The position numbers were made by a program, and so were the translations under genes. From an uncultured Ruminococcus sp. (GTDB lineage: Bacteria > Bacillota > Clostridia > Oscillospirales > Ruminococcaceae): DNA of 64,000 nt. The notes beneath the pieces were generated by a model, which did not search any database, was not told the DNA's origin, and saw only the letters and a program-made list of their open reading frames with translations. This document shows positions 7,429 to 16,843 of the stretch, in pieces. The first letter of the stretch is position 1. Every line of letters starts with the position of its first letter. The DNA lies in contig CAJTYV010000001.1 in assembly GCA_910584195.1 (NCBI GenBank), positions 182 to 64,181 on the forward strand. The letters run 5' to 3'.

Positions 7429-9006
7429 TTATTCTTCCTCTTTAGCCGCTTCCTCTTCAGCAGCTTTCAAAAGATCTGACATATCAAAATTGAAATTGCT
7501 TACAGGCTTTTTAACAGCCGGTTTAGCAACATCGGGAGCCGATATATTATTCGATATTGACGGCTTGGAATTAAAGTTATTCGAACCACCTCTGCTATTA
7601 TATGAACCACCGGCTACTTTTGCAAAGGGATCGACATTTTTATTCTCCGGCTTAATATTTTCAGCTTTCGGAGCGGATGCAGCAGGGGCTTTAGCCGCAG
7701 AAAATTCAGCTTTTGGAGCCTCCGCAAGCTTGACAGTATTCTCAGAATTTGGTTCAACAGCCTTTTTAGCCTCACCTATAATAACCTGCGCTTCGTTCAT
7801 TCTGTCAGCAGCCTGATCGGTAAGCTGATTGATGGCGGAAGTAATATCTTTAAACTTAATATTAACGCTTTCAATTTCATTAAGAAGCATACTGCGTACA
7901 GTCGAGGACATTTCATTAAGCTTTCCTGCCTTTTCATTCGCATCTTTAACAGCCGCTTCAGCCTGATTGTTTGCCTCTGAAATCGTTTTCTGTGCAGTTT
8001 CGTTAGCTTCCTTAATAGTTTTCTCTGCAGCAGCATTAGCCTCGCTTATAACAGCCGCGGCTTTCTCATCCGCTTCCTTGGTAGTCTGAGCAGCCTCCTG
8101 TTCAGCCTGAATTTTAAGCTGAGAAACAGTTTTTTGAGCCTCTGCAAAAAGCGAACCCATAAGTGCAGCCGGATTATTTGCATTCGCTTTTAATTCAATA
8201 ATTTCATTGTTAAGCTTTGCAATCTCATCATCCTTTTTAGCGGATGCTTCGTTATCCTTCGTAAGCTTCTGGATCTTGCTTTCCATTTCATCCGAAGCTT
8301 TCTTTACAGACTCCAACTCGGCAGTCTTCGCCTTAAGTTCCTCGTTCTTAGAGTTCAACTCTGCCGTAATTCTTGTAATTTCCTGCTTAGTCTTTGCCAG
8401 CTCTGAAGAAGAGTTTGCATCAGCCGACGAACCCTTTGACGCTTCAGATACTTTTTTCTCAGCGTCCGCAGCACGTTTTTCAGCAGCAGAAACTTTTTGA
8501 TTGGAAGCCTTAAGCTGATTTCTAAGATTGTCTATTTCTTTCTTAGCAGCCTCAACAGCAGCCTGAGCCTGTGCGTTATTAGATGCGGCAGGCGGAACGG
8601 CAGCTTTTTCATTTGCTGTTTTAAGCTGATTACGGAGATTATCTATCTCTCTCTTAGCAGCTTCAAGAGCTGCTTTGGTCTGCGGATTTTCAACAATATT
8701 TGCACCGGGAACTGCTGAACCTCCGGCTCTAAGCTTTTCTATCTGCTGCTGAAGCTCCTCATTTTCCTTTTTAGCGGCTCTGAGGGCGTTATTTGAAGCA
8801 TTGAGCTTTTCCTGTAAATTATCTACCTGATTTCTGAATTTAACAAGCTCCTGAGGGTCAGCAGGTTTCTGACCGCTGGCTTCCTGAAGCTCTTTTTTCA
8901 ACCTTTCATTCTCGGAATTCAATTCATCGAGATAAGTCAAAACGTCTTCTTTAACATAACCCTTCTGACCTATCTTAGTTTCTCTTAAAATGCTTGGCTG
9001 ATCCAT
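7429..9006 (-). CDS. DivIVA-like long coiled-coil septum/pole protein
   Basis: 525 residues from the ATG at 9006, which has GGAG 8 bases upstream; an earlier TTG at 9054 has no site. The first ~35 residues (IGQKGYVKEDVLTYLDELNSENE) match the membrane-curvature-binding N-terminus of DivIVA/GpsB proteins. Residues ~30-380 are a near-continuous coiled coil rich in Ala/Lys/Glu, with internal repeats (EAAKREIDNLRNQLK occurs twice in variant form). The C-terminal ~130 residues are disordered and end in an acidic EEEAAKEEE tail. It lies downstream of ftsZ, as DivIVA does in many Firmicutes, so a role in septum placement or polar scaffolding is likely. It is much longer than B. subtilis DivIVA (about 164). 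Confidence 0.75.
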   Translation of the reverse strand: MDQPSILRETKIGQKGYVKEDVLTYLDELNSENERLKKELQEASGQKPADPQELVKFRNQVDNLQEKLNASNNALRAAKKENEELQQQIEKLRAGGSAVPGANIVENPQTKAALEAAKREIDNLRNQLKTANEKAAVPPAASNNAQAQAAVEAAKKEIDNLRNQLKASNQKVSAAEKRAADAEKKVSEASKGSSADANSSSELAKTKQEITRITAELNSKNEELKAKTAELESVKKASDEMESKIQKLTKDNEASAKKDDEIAKLNNEIIELKANANNPAALMGSLFAEAQKTVSQLKIQAEQEAAQTTKEADEKAAAVISEANAAAEKTIKEANETAQKTISEANNQAEAAVKDANEKAGKLNEMSSTVRSMLLNEIESVNIKFKDITSAINQLTDQAADRMNEAQVIIGEAKKAVEPNSENTVKLAEAPKAEFSAAKAPAASAPKAENIKPENKNVDPFAKVAGGSYNSRGGSNNFNSKPSISNNISAPDVAKPAVKKPVSNFNFDMSDLLKAAEEEAAKEEE

Positions 9007-9068
9007 AAATAGTACTCCGATCCCCGCAAAGCCTGCGGATGTAATAAACGACAATATGCCTTATTACA

Positions 9069-9097
9069 ATTATAACATAATTTCACATTTCATTCAA
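9069..9097 (-). promoter_or_regulatory. Promoter for the DivIVA-like gene
   Basis: Minus-strand -35 TTGAAT (9092-9097), 17-bp spacer, -10 TATAAT (9069-9074). It starts a transcript ~55 bases before the ATG at 9006 and separates this gene from ftsZ. Confidence 0.75.
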
Positions 9098-9180
9098 TCG
9101 TTGAAAGCACCGAATTTTCAAGCTGTTCTTTAGTTATTTTGCACAATCAATTAACAGTTATCCGCATCGTTCATAAAAAT

Positions 9181-9204
9181 GGGATGCCCATTAAAGAGCA
9201 TCCC
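9181..9204 (-). terminator. Terminator after ftsZ
   Basis: Stem GGGATGC/GCATCCC with a 10-nt loop, followed on the minus strand by an A/T-rich stretch (ATTTTTAT). It sits 19 bases past the ftsZ stop. Confidence 0.75.
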
Positions 9205-9222
9205 TGTAAATGCTATTTAAAT

Positions 9223-10335
9223 TTATGAGCCAAGAATCTTAAGAATATCGTCAAGATCGTAATCTGTAGACGTCTGAGGTTTTGCTGTTTCTCCAAGTCC
9301 GAGACCTTCGATAAGAGGATTATCAATTTTAATAACATCTTCCTCAGCAGGAGTATTTTCCGATTCGGAAACTCCCTCAGGTTCATCAAAGCCTGCGGCA
9401 ATAACAGTAATTGTCATTTCATCCTGCATATCTTCCTTAAACGCTGTGCCGAAGATAAACTCAACATCGTTAGACGCTGTATCTGTAATCATCTTCGTAG
9501 CTGCATCAACATCGGAAGAAAGAATATCCTCGGACATAGCAATATTGATAAGCAAGCGCTTTGCACCCGAAATTGAAGTCTCAAGCAGCGGACTGGAGAT
9601 AACTGCATTTGCAGCCTCTTTAGCCTTATCCTTGCCCGAACCGTGACCGATAGCCATATGAGCATAGCCTGCGTCTCTCATAATGGTCGAAACATCAGCA
9701 AAATCAAGATTTATGTAGCCTTCCTCAACAATAAGATCGGAAATGCTCTTTACACCGGTTTTAAGAATATCGTCTGACAAAGAAAAAGACTGCTTCATAG
9801 TAAGCTGCTGCTTACCCTCAAGGAGCTTTTCGTTAGGAATAACAATAAGTGAATCAACGTATTTTCTAAGCTCGGTGATACCTCTTTCGGCCTGCGCCAT
9901 TTTCTGTTCTCTTTCGAAAAGGAAAGGCTTTGTAACTACTGCAACAGTAAGGATGTCCATTTCTTTTGCAATTTTAGCGACTACAGGAGCAGCACCTGTG
10001 CCCGTACCGCCGCCCATTCCTGCGGTAATGAAAATCATATCCGCACCTTTAAGGTGAGCTTCAATCTCGTCTCTGTTTTCTTCTGCGCTTCTCTGACCTA
10101 TTTCAGGCTTGTTGCCTGCTCCTCTGCCCTTTGTAAGCTTTGTTCCGATCGGAATTCTTGTAGTAGCCTTAGACTTATTAAGCGCCTTTGCATCGGTATT
10201 GACAGCAATATACTCAATATTGCTGACACCTGATTCAACCATACAATTCACGGCATTTCCGCCGCCGCCGCCTACGCCTATGACCTTTATATTAACATCG
10301 GGTTCCATTGCTTCCTCGTAGTTAAAATCTGACAT
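9223..10335 (-). CDS. ftsZ: Cell division GTPase FtsZ
   Basis: 370 residues, normal length. FtsZ polymerises into the Z-ring at mid-cell and recruits the divisome. GTP-binding features are visible: IKVIGVGGGGGNAVN near 18-30, the tubulin signature GGGTGTGAAPVVA near 107-119, and VVTKPFLFE. The T7 loop/catalytic region is NLDFADVSTIM (near 208). The C-terminal tail ends DYDLDDILKIL, the conserved peptide that binds partner proteins, after a short linker. RBS AGGAGGAG lies 8 bases before the ATG. It has its own promoter and terminator here. No ftsA gene is seen next to it. Confidence 0.97.
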   Translation of the reverse strand: MSDFNYEEAMEPDVNIKVIGVGGGGGNAVNCMVESGVSNIEYIAVNTDAKALNKSKATTRIPIGTKLTKGRGAGNKPEIGQRSAEENRDEIEAHLKGADMIFITAGMGGGTGTGAAPVVAKIAKEMDILTVAVVTKPFLFEREQKMAQAERGITELRKYVDSLIVIPNEKLLEGKQQLTMKQSFSLSDDILKTGVKSISDLIVEEGYINLDFADVSTIMRDAGYAHMAIGHGSGKDKAKEAANAVISSPLLETSISGAKRLLINIAMSEDILSSDVDAATKMITDTASNDVEFIFGTAFKEDMQDEMTITVIAAGFDEPEGVSESENTPAEEDVIKIDNPLIEGLGLGETAKPQTSTDYDLDDILKILGS

Positions 10336-10395
10336 TTTGAAACTCCTCCTATTTTTTCTGTAACACTCGAATTATAAGCTGTAAATACACTTATC

Positions 10396-10424
10396 ATTTT
10401 ATCACATTTCGCCGTTTTTTTCAA
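10396..10424 (-). promoter_or_regulatory. Promoter upstream of ftsZ
   Basis: Minus-strand -35 TTGAAA (10419-10424), 17-bp spacer, -10 TAAAAT (10396-10401), about 60 bases before the ftsZ ATG. A second TATAAT occurs ~20 bases further downstream without a clear -35. Confidence 0.65.
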
Positions 10425-10501
10425 GTCTCACAGCTATTTTTTTTATTTTCTGCACTTTGTACAAATCAGACGGATTTTACATGTTGAATTTGTATACATC
10501 A

Positions 10502-11398
10502 TCAAAAACCATAAACTGTCGTACCAGATACAACGGCAGTAGTAGTGGTTTCAGGCACGATAAGACCCAAAGCATCAGTAACTGCGGACGTAGTAACGAT
10601 TATTTCTTTTTCTCCGCCGCTGCGAAAACTACACTGATTCTTGCCGACCATTGTGATATAGCCTGACTTTCCCTTAATATTCTCATCATTCATTACAGTC
10701 CGTGCAAGGTCAAGCTTATAGTCCACATCGCTCCAGTTACCCATTTTGAAAGTCATTCCGTTACGATATTCAACAACAATATCATATTCATTCGTCATGT
10801 CTATATAAGCAATATCCGTATTGTCATCTCTGTCAAAACGGCTTATCAGCTGTGCAAAGGCTTCGTCCTTATTTGGATTTTCGGACTTAAGCTCTCCGCC
10901 TTCGGAAAAATCCTCCGGATCAAAACCGCGTATTATAGGAAGATTTTCGGGATCGGTATAATTATCGCCGCATGAAAGAATTTTACCCTTTCTGCTCACA
11001 AGAATCACGCTGTTCTCATACTGCACATTATAAGCAGGTATACATCTTGTAACGTTTATACGCAGCGCTGACGGGAAATCTTTTTTAACCGATGCGGATT
11101 CTACGTATGTAAGACGTTCGAGTATATTTTTTTCAGCCTCTTTCGTATCAAGCCTTATCAGATTATCCCCTGCCTTCACTTTTGAAGCTTCAGCTATCTG
11201 CACGGCGGTATAATTGTTAGACTCCCCTGAAACAATTATTTCATCTATATTGAACAGAAACGTCAGACACATAGTCACTCCTGCCGTCAAAACAAGAACT
11301 ATAACAATAAACGCATAAACGCTCATCATACGTCTGCGCCGTCTCATTCGCTTGCCGCTGTTTTTCCTTTCTATATTAGTCTTTTCGACATCGTTCAT
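10502..11398 (-). CDS. ftsQ: Division protein FtsQ/DivIB with POTRA domain
   Basis: About 298 residues from the ATG at 11398. A TTG 18 bases earlier is itself part of the GGGGGAG ribosome site and is rejected. A basic cytoplasmic tail (RMRRRRRMM) leads to one transmembrane helix (YAFIVIVLVLTAGVTMCLTF), then the POTRA domain (FNIDEIIVSGESNNYTAVQI ... NLIRLDTKEAEKNILERLTYVESASVKKDFPSALRINV). The beta domain follows (AYNVQYENSVILVSRKGKIL). FtsQ links FtsL/FtsB and FtsW/PBP at the septum. It lies between murA and ftsZ as in many dcw clusters. Confidence 0.9.
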   Translation of the reverse strand: MNDVEKTNIERKNSGKRMRRRRRMMSVYAFIVIVLVLTAGVTMCLTFLFNIDEIIVSGESNNYTAVQIAEASKVKAGDNLIRLDTKEAEKNILERLTYVESASVKKDFPSALRINVTRCIPAYNVQYENSVILVSRKGKILSCGDNYTDPENLPIIRGFDPEDFSEGGELKSENPNKDEAFAQLISRFDRDDNTDIAYIDMTNEYDIVVEYRNGMTFKMGNWSDVDYKLDLARTVMNDENIKGKSGYITMVGKNQCSFRSGGEKEIIVTTSAVTDALGLIVPETTTTAVVSGTTVYGF

Positions 11399-11623
11399 AT
11401 TATATTGCTCCCCCAATTAAATCTTGAGTTTTCTATTTTGCTTGTAAAACAAAATTCTACGTCAGAAAGCCTTGAAATACACAAGTATTCCTTCGCCTTT
11501 CTTCCTTGACTTTTGCTCCACAAGCTTCATATAAATCTTCAAGATTTAATGGGTGGAGCAATATTATCTCCTCTTTTACAGCCATACGCCATACCGTTTC
11601 AGACGAATATCATTCAATGTTCA

Positions 11624-11690
11624 GGAAACGCCGCACAAAGATTGTGCGGCAGATGCACAGTCAGATTGCATAAATTTGACACGGCAATAC
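11624..11690. repeat. Truncated copy of the TTAAGGCA MITE-like repeat
   Basis: About 67 bases (GAAACGCCGCACAAAG, then the internal AGATGCACAGTCAGATTG) match the left half of the full element at 15570-15749 but lack its right end. It lies 10 bases downstream of murA's stop codon (minus-strand sense). The rest of the 11417-11700 gap shows nothing recognisable. Confidence 0.75.
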
Positions 11691-11700
11691 AATTCAGACA

Positions 11701-12960
11701 TTACTCTCTGCGAATTTTTCCGCCAAGCAAGGTTATAGCTTCCTCAAATCTTTCGTAGCCTCTGTCAATGTGTGAAATACTTCCGATACGTGTAGTCCCC
11801 TCTGCTGCAAGAGCAGATACGACCATAGCTGCGCCTCCCCTAAGATCGGTTGCTTCGACATCGGCTCCGTGAAGCTTGGAAACACCTCGAATTACCGCCG
11901 CCTTACCCATTACCTGTATATCAGCTCCCATTTTTATAAGAGCATCCGTATGACGATAACGGCAGTCAAAAATATTTTCCTCAAAAACGCTCGTTCCGTC
12001 AGCCGTTACAAGCACAGCCATCAGAACAGCCTGCGCATCGGTAGGAAATCCGGGATGCGGCATTGTTCTTATTCTGTCTTTAACAGCTTTCAGACGTCCT
12101 CCGCGCCTTAAATATATCCTGTTTTCAGCGGTATAAATGCCGCACCCTGTCTGCTCCAGAACTGTTGTAAACGGCTCTGTTTCAGGAACGCAGGCATTTT
12201 TAAGTATAAGTTCTCCTCCTGCCGCCGCAGTCATGGCAAGATAAGTTGCTCCGGCTATTCGGTCGGGCATTATTTTGTATTCACATCCATGAAGCTTTTC
12301 AACGCCTTCTATAACTATGCAGCTCTCGCCGTCGCCCTTGATCTTCGCACCGCATGAACGCAGAAATCTGCACATATCACAAATTTCAGGTTCTCTGGCA
12401 GCATTGTTTATAACAGTTTCCCCATCTGCCGTAACTGCGCAAAGTATGATATTTTCCGTAGCCCCTACTGATGGAAATGACAGAGAAAGCCTTGCTCCCT
12501 TTGATCTTCCCTTAGGCATACGACAGCAAATACGTCCGCCTGCATCTGTTATTTCAGCACCCATTTTCGACAATGCCGCCAAGTGCATATCTATCGGACG
12601 CGGTCCAAGCTCGCAGCCGCCCGGAATACTGAAAGTACATTCCCCCATTCTTCCAAGGATAGCTCCCATAAACATTATCGAGGAACGCATTTCACGCATA
12701 AGCTCCTCCGGAATTTCGCTGCCGTATACTCCCGAGGAATCAATTTCCGCACAACCTCCCGCAAGACTGCATTTGCAGCCGAGGCAGTTCAATATTCTCG
12801 CCGCGGAATATACATCGGCGAGTCTCGGACAGCTTTTCAGAACGCATTTTCCGCTGACAAGTACGCACGCCGCCATAATTGGGAGCGCACTGTTCTTGCT
12901 TCCCTGTAGTTCAAGTTCTCCGCAGAGGCGTGTACCTCCCGTAACAATAAAATTCTGCAT
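11701..12960 (-). CDS. murA: UDP-N-acetylglucosamine 1-carboxyvinyltransferase MurA
   Basis: 419 residues, standard length. MurA transfers enolpyruvate from PEP to UDP-GlcNAc, the first committed peptidoglycan step in the cytoplasm. The N-terminus has LCGELELQGSKNSALPIMAA with the substrate-binding KN pair. The active-site loop is at GCELGPRPIDMHLAALSKMG; in this copy the position usually occupied by the PEP-reactive Cys (R-x-C-x-x-G-P/D) reads GGCELGPRP, consistent with a Cys. DLRGGAAMVVSALAAEG near the C-terminus is also typical. RBS GAGGTGG precedes the ATG. Fosfomycin would be the expected inhibitor. Confidence 0.95.
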   Translation of the reverse strand: MQNFIVTGGTRLCGELELQGSKNSALPIMAACVLVSGKCVLKSCPRLADVYSAARILNCLGCKCSLAGGCAEIDSSGVYGSEIPEELMREMRSSIMFMGAILGRMGECTFSIPGGCELGPRPIDMHLAALSKMGAEITDAGGRICCRMPKGRSKGARLSLSFPSVGATENIILCAVTADGETVINNAAREPEICDMCRFLRSCGAKIKGDGESCIVIEGVEKLHGCEYKIMPDRIAGATYLAMTAAAGGELILKNACVPETEPFTTVLEQTGCGIYTAENRIYLRRGGRLKAVKDRIRTMPHPGFPTDAQAVLMAVLVTADGTSVFEENIFDCRYRHTDALIKMGADIQVMGKAAVIRGVSKLHGADVEATDLRGGAAMVVSALAAEGTTRIGSISHIDRGYERFEEAITLLGGKIRRE

Positions 12961-13005
12961 ACGACCACCTCACATACGTATAATATGCGAAGCTGCGTTT
13001 TTGCG

Positions 13006-14142
13006 TTACTTGCCTGTTTTTTCGAGAAGCTTCTCAACAACGGCAAGTATTCTGCTGTTAGTATCTTTAAGGTGAAGCGCCGATGCGCTCTCAGACATTA
13101 TCTCCACTTTATCGGGAGAATTGTACAGCTTTTCTATCTCGGAAATGATTTTCTCCGGCGTAACGTCTTTCTGCTCTATAACCTCTGCCGCGCCTGCTTT
13201 TCCAAGAACCATTGCGTTATGATACTGGTGGTTGCCTGCGACTATAGGCGACGGAATAAGTATAGAGGCTTTGCCTGCCGCTTCAAGCTCCGCAAGAGTT
13301 GAAGCTCCCGAACGGCATATTACAAGATCGGCAGCTGCAAGACAAACGTCCATATCATTTATATATTCGGTAATACGCAGTCTGCCGCTTTTCAAAGGAA
13401 TCCCCGCTTCTTTCATCGCCTTAGGAAACGTATCTTTTCCCATTCCGCCGTAACCATGGATATGATTTATGTTCAGTCCCTTGCCATAATGCCATTTTAC
13501 AGCTTCGGTCATTGTCTCGTTGATACATCCCGCTCCTAAGCTTCCGCCGAAAGAAAGTATCGTAAAATCGTTGTTGAACCCCAGTTTCCTGCGCGCCTCT
13601 GACTTTGTAAGCTTTGTGCTGATCCCGCTTCTTACGGGAAGTCCCGTAACGCTGTACTCAAACTTGCTTTTATCCATAAAATCAAGCGCTTCCTTTACCG
13701 TCAGCATAACGTAATCCACTTCCTTCGAAAGCAGACGGTTCGTTACTCCTGGATAAGCATTCTGCTCGTGAATCGCCGTAGGAACGCCCATTCTCGCAGC
13801 TTTTCTGATTACGGGACCTGCCGCATATCCACCTGTGCCAATGGCTATATCAGGTTTAAAACCTGATATTATCTCCTTGGCGCGTTTTCCCGAAGAAGCA
13901 AGATATGCCAGAGCCTTAGCATTTCTGCCGATATTTTCTATTGATATTTTTCTCTGAAAACCGGCAACCTTGATAGTTTCCAGTTTGTAGCCTGCTTTCG
14001 GAACAAGCCTTGCTTCCATTCCGTTCGGTGTTCCGGCAAAGAGGAACTCCGCTTCCGGATATTTTGATTTAATTATATCTGCAATAGCCAGACCGGGATT
14101 GATGTGTCCGCCCGTTCCGCCGCAGGAAATTAAAACTCTCAT
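13006..14142 (-). CDS. murG: MurG, lipid II-forming N-acetylglucosaminyltransferase
   Basis: 378 residues from the ATG at 14142, preceded by AAGGAG; a frame 12 codons longer has no ribosome site. MurG adds GlcNAc to lipid I on the inner membrane face. It is a GT-B glycosyltransferase with the N-terminal G loop CGGTGGHINPGLAIAD (about 6-21), GTGGYAAGPV (about 102-111), HEQNAYPGVTNR and, in the UDP-binding half, LSFGGSLGAGCIN, CRSGASTLAELEAAGKASILIPSP and NHQYHNAMVL. Gene order mraY-ftsW-murG-murA matches Firmicute clusters. It lies 56 bases downstream of ftsW. Confidence 0.96.
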   Translation of the reverse strand: MRVLISCGGTGGHINPGLAIADIIKSKYPEAEFLFAGTPNGMEARLVPKAGYKLETIKVAGFQRKISIENIGRNAKALAYLASSGKRAKEIISGFKPDIAIGTGGYAAGPVIRKAARMGVPTAIHEQNAYPGVTNRLLSKEVDYVMLTVKEALDFMDKSKFEYSVTGLPVRSGISTKLTKSEARRKLGFNNDFTILSFGGSLGAGCINETMTEAVKWHYGKGLNINHIHGYGGMGKDTFPKAMKEAGIPLKSGRLRITEYINDMDVCLAAADLVICRSGASTLAELEAAGKASILIPSPIVAGNHQYHNAMVLGKAGAAEVIEQKDVTPEKIISEIEKLYNSPDKVEIMSESASALHLKDTNSRILAVVEKLLEKTGK

Positions 14143-14198
14143 ATATTTCTCCTTTATGGCGTTATACGTTCCGAGCATAAAAACGCCCGTTCATTCTG

Positions 14199-15434
14199 TT
14201 ATTCAGTCTCGCTTTTATCCGGAGGATAATAACGGTGCTGTGAAATATTCAGCATTATTCCCATTTCAACAAGCTGGATTATAAGAGCAGTTCCGCCGTA
14301 GCTGAAAAATGGCAGACTGATTCCCGTATTAGGTATAAGATTGCTTACAACAGCAAGGTTTAATACTGTTTGAATACCTATCTGTGTCGTAATGCCTACT
14401 GCAAGAAGCATTCCGAAACGATCCTTGCATCTCACGGCGATAGAAAAACCTTCAACCACAAGCAGAAAGAATACAATAATTATTGCAAGCGCGCCTACGA
14501 ACCCGATTTCCTCGCATACTATCGGAAAAACGAAATCGTTTTTCGTTTCGGGAAGATAAAGGTACTTCTGACGTGAATTTCCCAGTCCCAACCCGAATAG
14601 TCCGCCTGAACCTATTGCAATAAGGGAATTTGCAGTCTGCCACGAGTCTCCGAGAACATCCTCAAAAGGATGCTGCCATGCGTTGATACGTGTCTGAACG
14701 TAGCTTCCCGGCGTATTGAACTGCCAGTAAATATACCCTGCAACAGCCGTAATGCCCGTAATTCCCAAAGCCAGAAACTGACGCCTGTTTGCGCCTCCGC
14801 ACAGAATCATCGCTATAGCTATGGTTCCAATGAGAACTATTCCCGAAATGTGCTTTTCAAGGGCGATCAGTATTACATAAACGCCCAAAAGAAGAGCGTA
14901 TTTTACGATACCTGTCTTAAAGGTATTCATTTTCTTTCCGTCTTTTTCCATGCTGTAAGCGAAAAATATAATAATTACAAGCTTTGCAAGCTCCGAAGGC
15001 TGAAGATTAACAGGACCTATAGTTATCCATCTCTTAGCGCCCATGTCTCCGCCCTCTGTGTTTCCGATAAGCAAAACCGCTATAAGCAGGATCGCTACCG
15101 CAACATAGAGCATTCCGGCTATATTGAATTTCTTAAAAATCGGTATCTCCAGCTTTTTGAAATTGTGATAATCGAATTTCATGAAAAAAATCATTGCAAC
15201 AAATCCGATACAAGCATTCATAGCCTGATTTTTAGCATAATACAAGCCATCGCCGAAATCACTGTACGCCCATGCATAGCTTGCAGACGACATCATTACA
15301 AGTCCCACTACAAGGAGTATCATTACGTAAGCGAAAAACGACAGACTCATATCGCCGTTCCTTCCGCCTCCGAAAAGAATCGTAAATAAGCCTTTTTTCT
15401 TAATGCCTTTTACACTTTTTGCCGAAGCAGCCAT
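14199..15434 (-). CDS. ftsW: FtsW/SpoVE-family peptidoglycan glycosyltransferase (SEDS)
   Basis: 411 residues with about ten hydrophobic helices. SEDS proteins polymerise lipid II glycan strands together with a cognate class B PBP, here presumably the SpoVD-type protein. Family marks include the first helix with VGLVMMSSASYAWA, the AKRWITIGPVNLQPSELAKL block (SEDS signature GPxxxQPSE), YVQTRINAWQHPFED, the GSGGLFGLGLGNSRQK loop and the C-terminal TGISLPFFSYGGTALI. RBS AAGGAGG is strong. FtsW and SpoVE cannot be told apart from sequence alone. Directly upstream is a MITE where murD is often found. Confidence 0.93.
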   Translation of the reverse strand: MAASAKSVKGIKKKGLFTILFGGGRNGDMSLSFFAYVMILLVVGLVMMSSASYAWAYSDFGDGLYYAKNQAMNACIGFVAMIFFMKFDYHNFKKLEIPIFKKFNIAGMLYVAVAILLIAVLLIGNTEGGDMGAKRWITIGPVNLQPSELAKLVIIIFFAYSMEKDGKKMNTFKTGIVKYALLLGVYVILIALEKHISGIVLIGTIAIAMILCGGANRRQFLALGITGITAVAGYIYWQFNTPGSYVQTRINAWQHPFEDVLGDSWQTANSLIAIGSGGLFGLGLGNSRQKYLYLPETKNDFVFPIVCEEIGFVGALAIIIVFFLLVVEGFSIAVRCKDRFGMLLAVGITTQIGIQTVLNLAVVSNLIPNTGISLPFFSYGGTALIIQLVEMGIMLNISQHRYYPPDKSETE

Positions 15435-15569
15435 AGATTCCTCCTTTTATACTCGCCTCTGATACAAAATATCCCGTAATGCTGAAATAATTTCTGGAAT
15501 TACATTTGTATATATTGACCGTTTGCAGGCTAATGTTATGAAAATTGATCTCCATGTATGAAAATCAAG

Positions 15570-15749
15570 TTAAGGCAACACCGCACAAAGATTGTGCGGC
15601 AGATGCGCAGTCAGATATTTCGTCAGATTGCATAAATTTGACGCAGCAATACTGTCGTATTACAAGGAAAATTTGTGTGATATGACGGAAAATATGCAAG
15701 CAGATGACGTGCAAAGCCGTCAGGCGTGCTTTGTGCGGTGTTGCCTTAA
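15570..15749. mobile_element. Complete MITE-like element (180 bp) with 21-bp perfect terminal inverted repeats
   Basis: Ends are 15570-15590 and 15729-15749, perfect inverted complements that begin TTAAGGCAACACCGCAC. There is no coding capacity. A second inner palindromic section includes GATATGACGGAAAATATGCA. Related copies are at 47349-47527 and 50775-50940, partial ones at 11624, 27323 and 46492, and a solo-end palindrome at 38579. It sits between ftsW and mraY, the slot where murD commonly lies in Firmicutes. The rest of the 15435-15763 gap shows nothing else. Confidence 0.88.
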
Positions 15750-15763
15750 ATCTGCAAATAACA

Positions 15764-16801
15764 TCAGAACGTTAAAAGCAGCGCGATGCCTAAAACTCCG
15801 AAAAATGCTCCTGCAAGAGAAAACGTAATAACTATTTTGTATTCGCTCCACTCGCTCATCTCGAAATGGTGATGGATAGGCGTCATCTTGAAAATACGCC
15901 TGCCCTCGCCGTATTTCTTTTTTGTAAACTTAAAATAACTTACCTGTATCACTACCGACAGCGCTTCTATAATGTACACCAGCGAAACAAGAAGCATAAG
16001 CAGATGATTATGAAATACAAGTCCGACCGCCGTCACTGCAGCCCCCAAAAACATCGAGCCTGTATCGCCCATGAAACATTTTGCGGGATTTAAATTCCAT
16101 ACAAGAAATCCCAGACATCCGCCTGCCAAAGCCATCGTAAAGCAGGTGATCTCTTTTTCGGCAAGAATAGAACTGCATACGGTAAATATCAGCATTGCCG
16201 TAAACGTTACAGAACCGCATAAGCCGTCTACGCCGTCTGTGAGATTTACCGCATTGGTCAGATATATTATTACAGGTATCATGATAAGATAATAGAATAT
16301 TCCAAGCTGAGGAGTCTCCCAAAATCCAAGATTGACAGACGTTGAACCGTCGCCGAATTTGTACAGGCAAAACAGAAAACCGATAGAAAACAAAGTCTGC
16401 AAAAGTATTTTCTGCATCGGAGTTAAACCGTCGTTATTTTTTCTGACTACCTTTGTATAATCGTCAATAAAGCCGATAAAACCGAACAATATCGAAAAAA
16501 TCACAACGCTCAAAAGCAGGTAAAACCCGTTTTTTGTATTTTGAGACGCAGGATCAAGTCCTGCCTGTATGCGGTATACCCAATAGCCGCACATCGACAT
16601 AAGAACGGTTGATATTATAAACATAAATCCGCCCATAGTAGGAGTTCCCTGTTTTTTTGCATGCCATCCGGGACCGTCCTTGACTTTGATAGGCTGACCG
16701 AATTTAAGCTTATGCAGAAACGGCACAAGCCACTTTCCTGATAATGCCGCAATTCCAAAGGACAGCACAGCCGTCAGTAAAATAATTATCCAAAATGACA
16801 T
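15764..16801 (-). CDS. mraY: MraY, phospho-N-acetylmuramoyl-pentapeptide transferase
   Basis: 345 residues from the ATG at 16801; the TTG four codons earlier touches the AAGGAG site and is unlikely. MraY is a ten-helix membrane enzyme that moves phospho-MurNAc-pentapeptide from UDP to undecaprenyl phosphate, giving lipid I. Diagnostic motifs are GWHAKKQGTPTMGG (about 47-60), FIDDYTKV with the catalytic DD (near 112), NAVNLTDGVDGL (near 181), MGDTGSMFLGA (near 244) and the HHHFE loop MTPIHHHFE (near 305). Upstream, murE follows with only ~40 bases between and no murF. The stop lies 14 bases before the MITE. Confidence 0.97.
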   Translation of the reverse strand: MSFWIIILLTAVLSFGIAALSGKWLVPFLHKLKFGQPIKVKDGPGWHAKKQGTPTMGGFMFIISTVLMSMCGYWVYRIQAGLDPASQNTKNGFYLLLSVVIFSILFGFIGFIDDYTKVVRKNNDGLTPMQKILLQTLFSIGFLFCLYKFGDGSTSVNLGFWETPQLGIFYYLIMIPVIIYLTNAVNLTDGVDGLCGSVTFTAMLIFTVCSSILAEKEITCFTMALAGGCLGFLVWNLNPAKCFMGDTGSMFLGAAVTAVGLVFHNHLLMLLVSLVYIIEALSVVIQVSYFKFTKKKYGEGRRIFKMTPIHHHFEMSEWSEYKIVITFSLAGAFFGVLGIALLLTF

Positions 16802-16843
16802 CTGATAAAACAACTCCTTTTCAGCGGATCGTCCGCTATCCTA

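Noticed and set aside
12317..13075. A 252-codon open frame on the plus strand
   Set aside because: It lies wholly antisense to murA, has no ribosome site or recognisable protein family, and arises from codon bias of the real gene.
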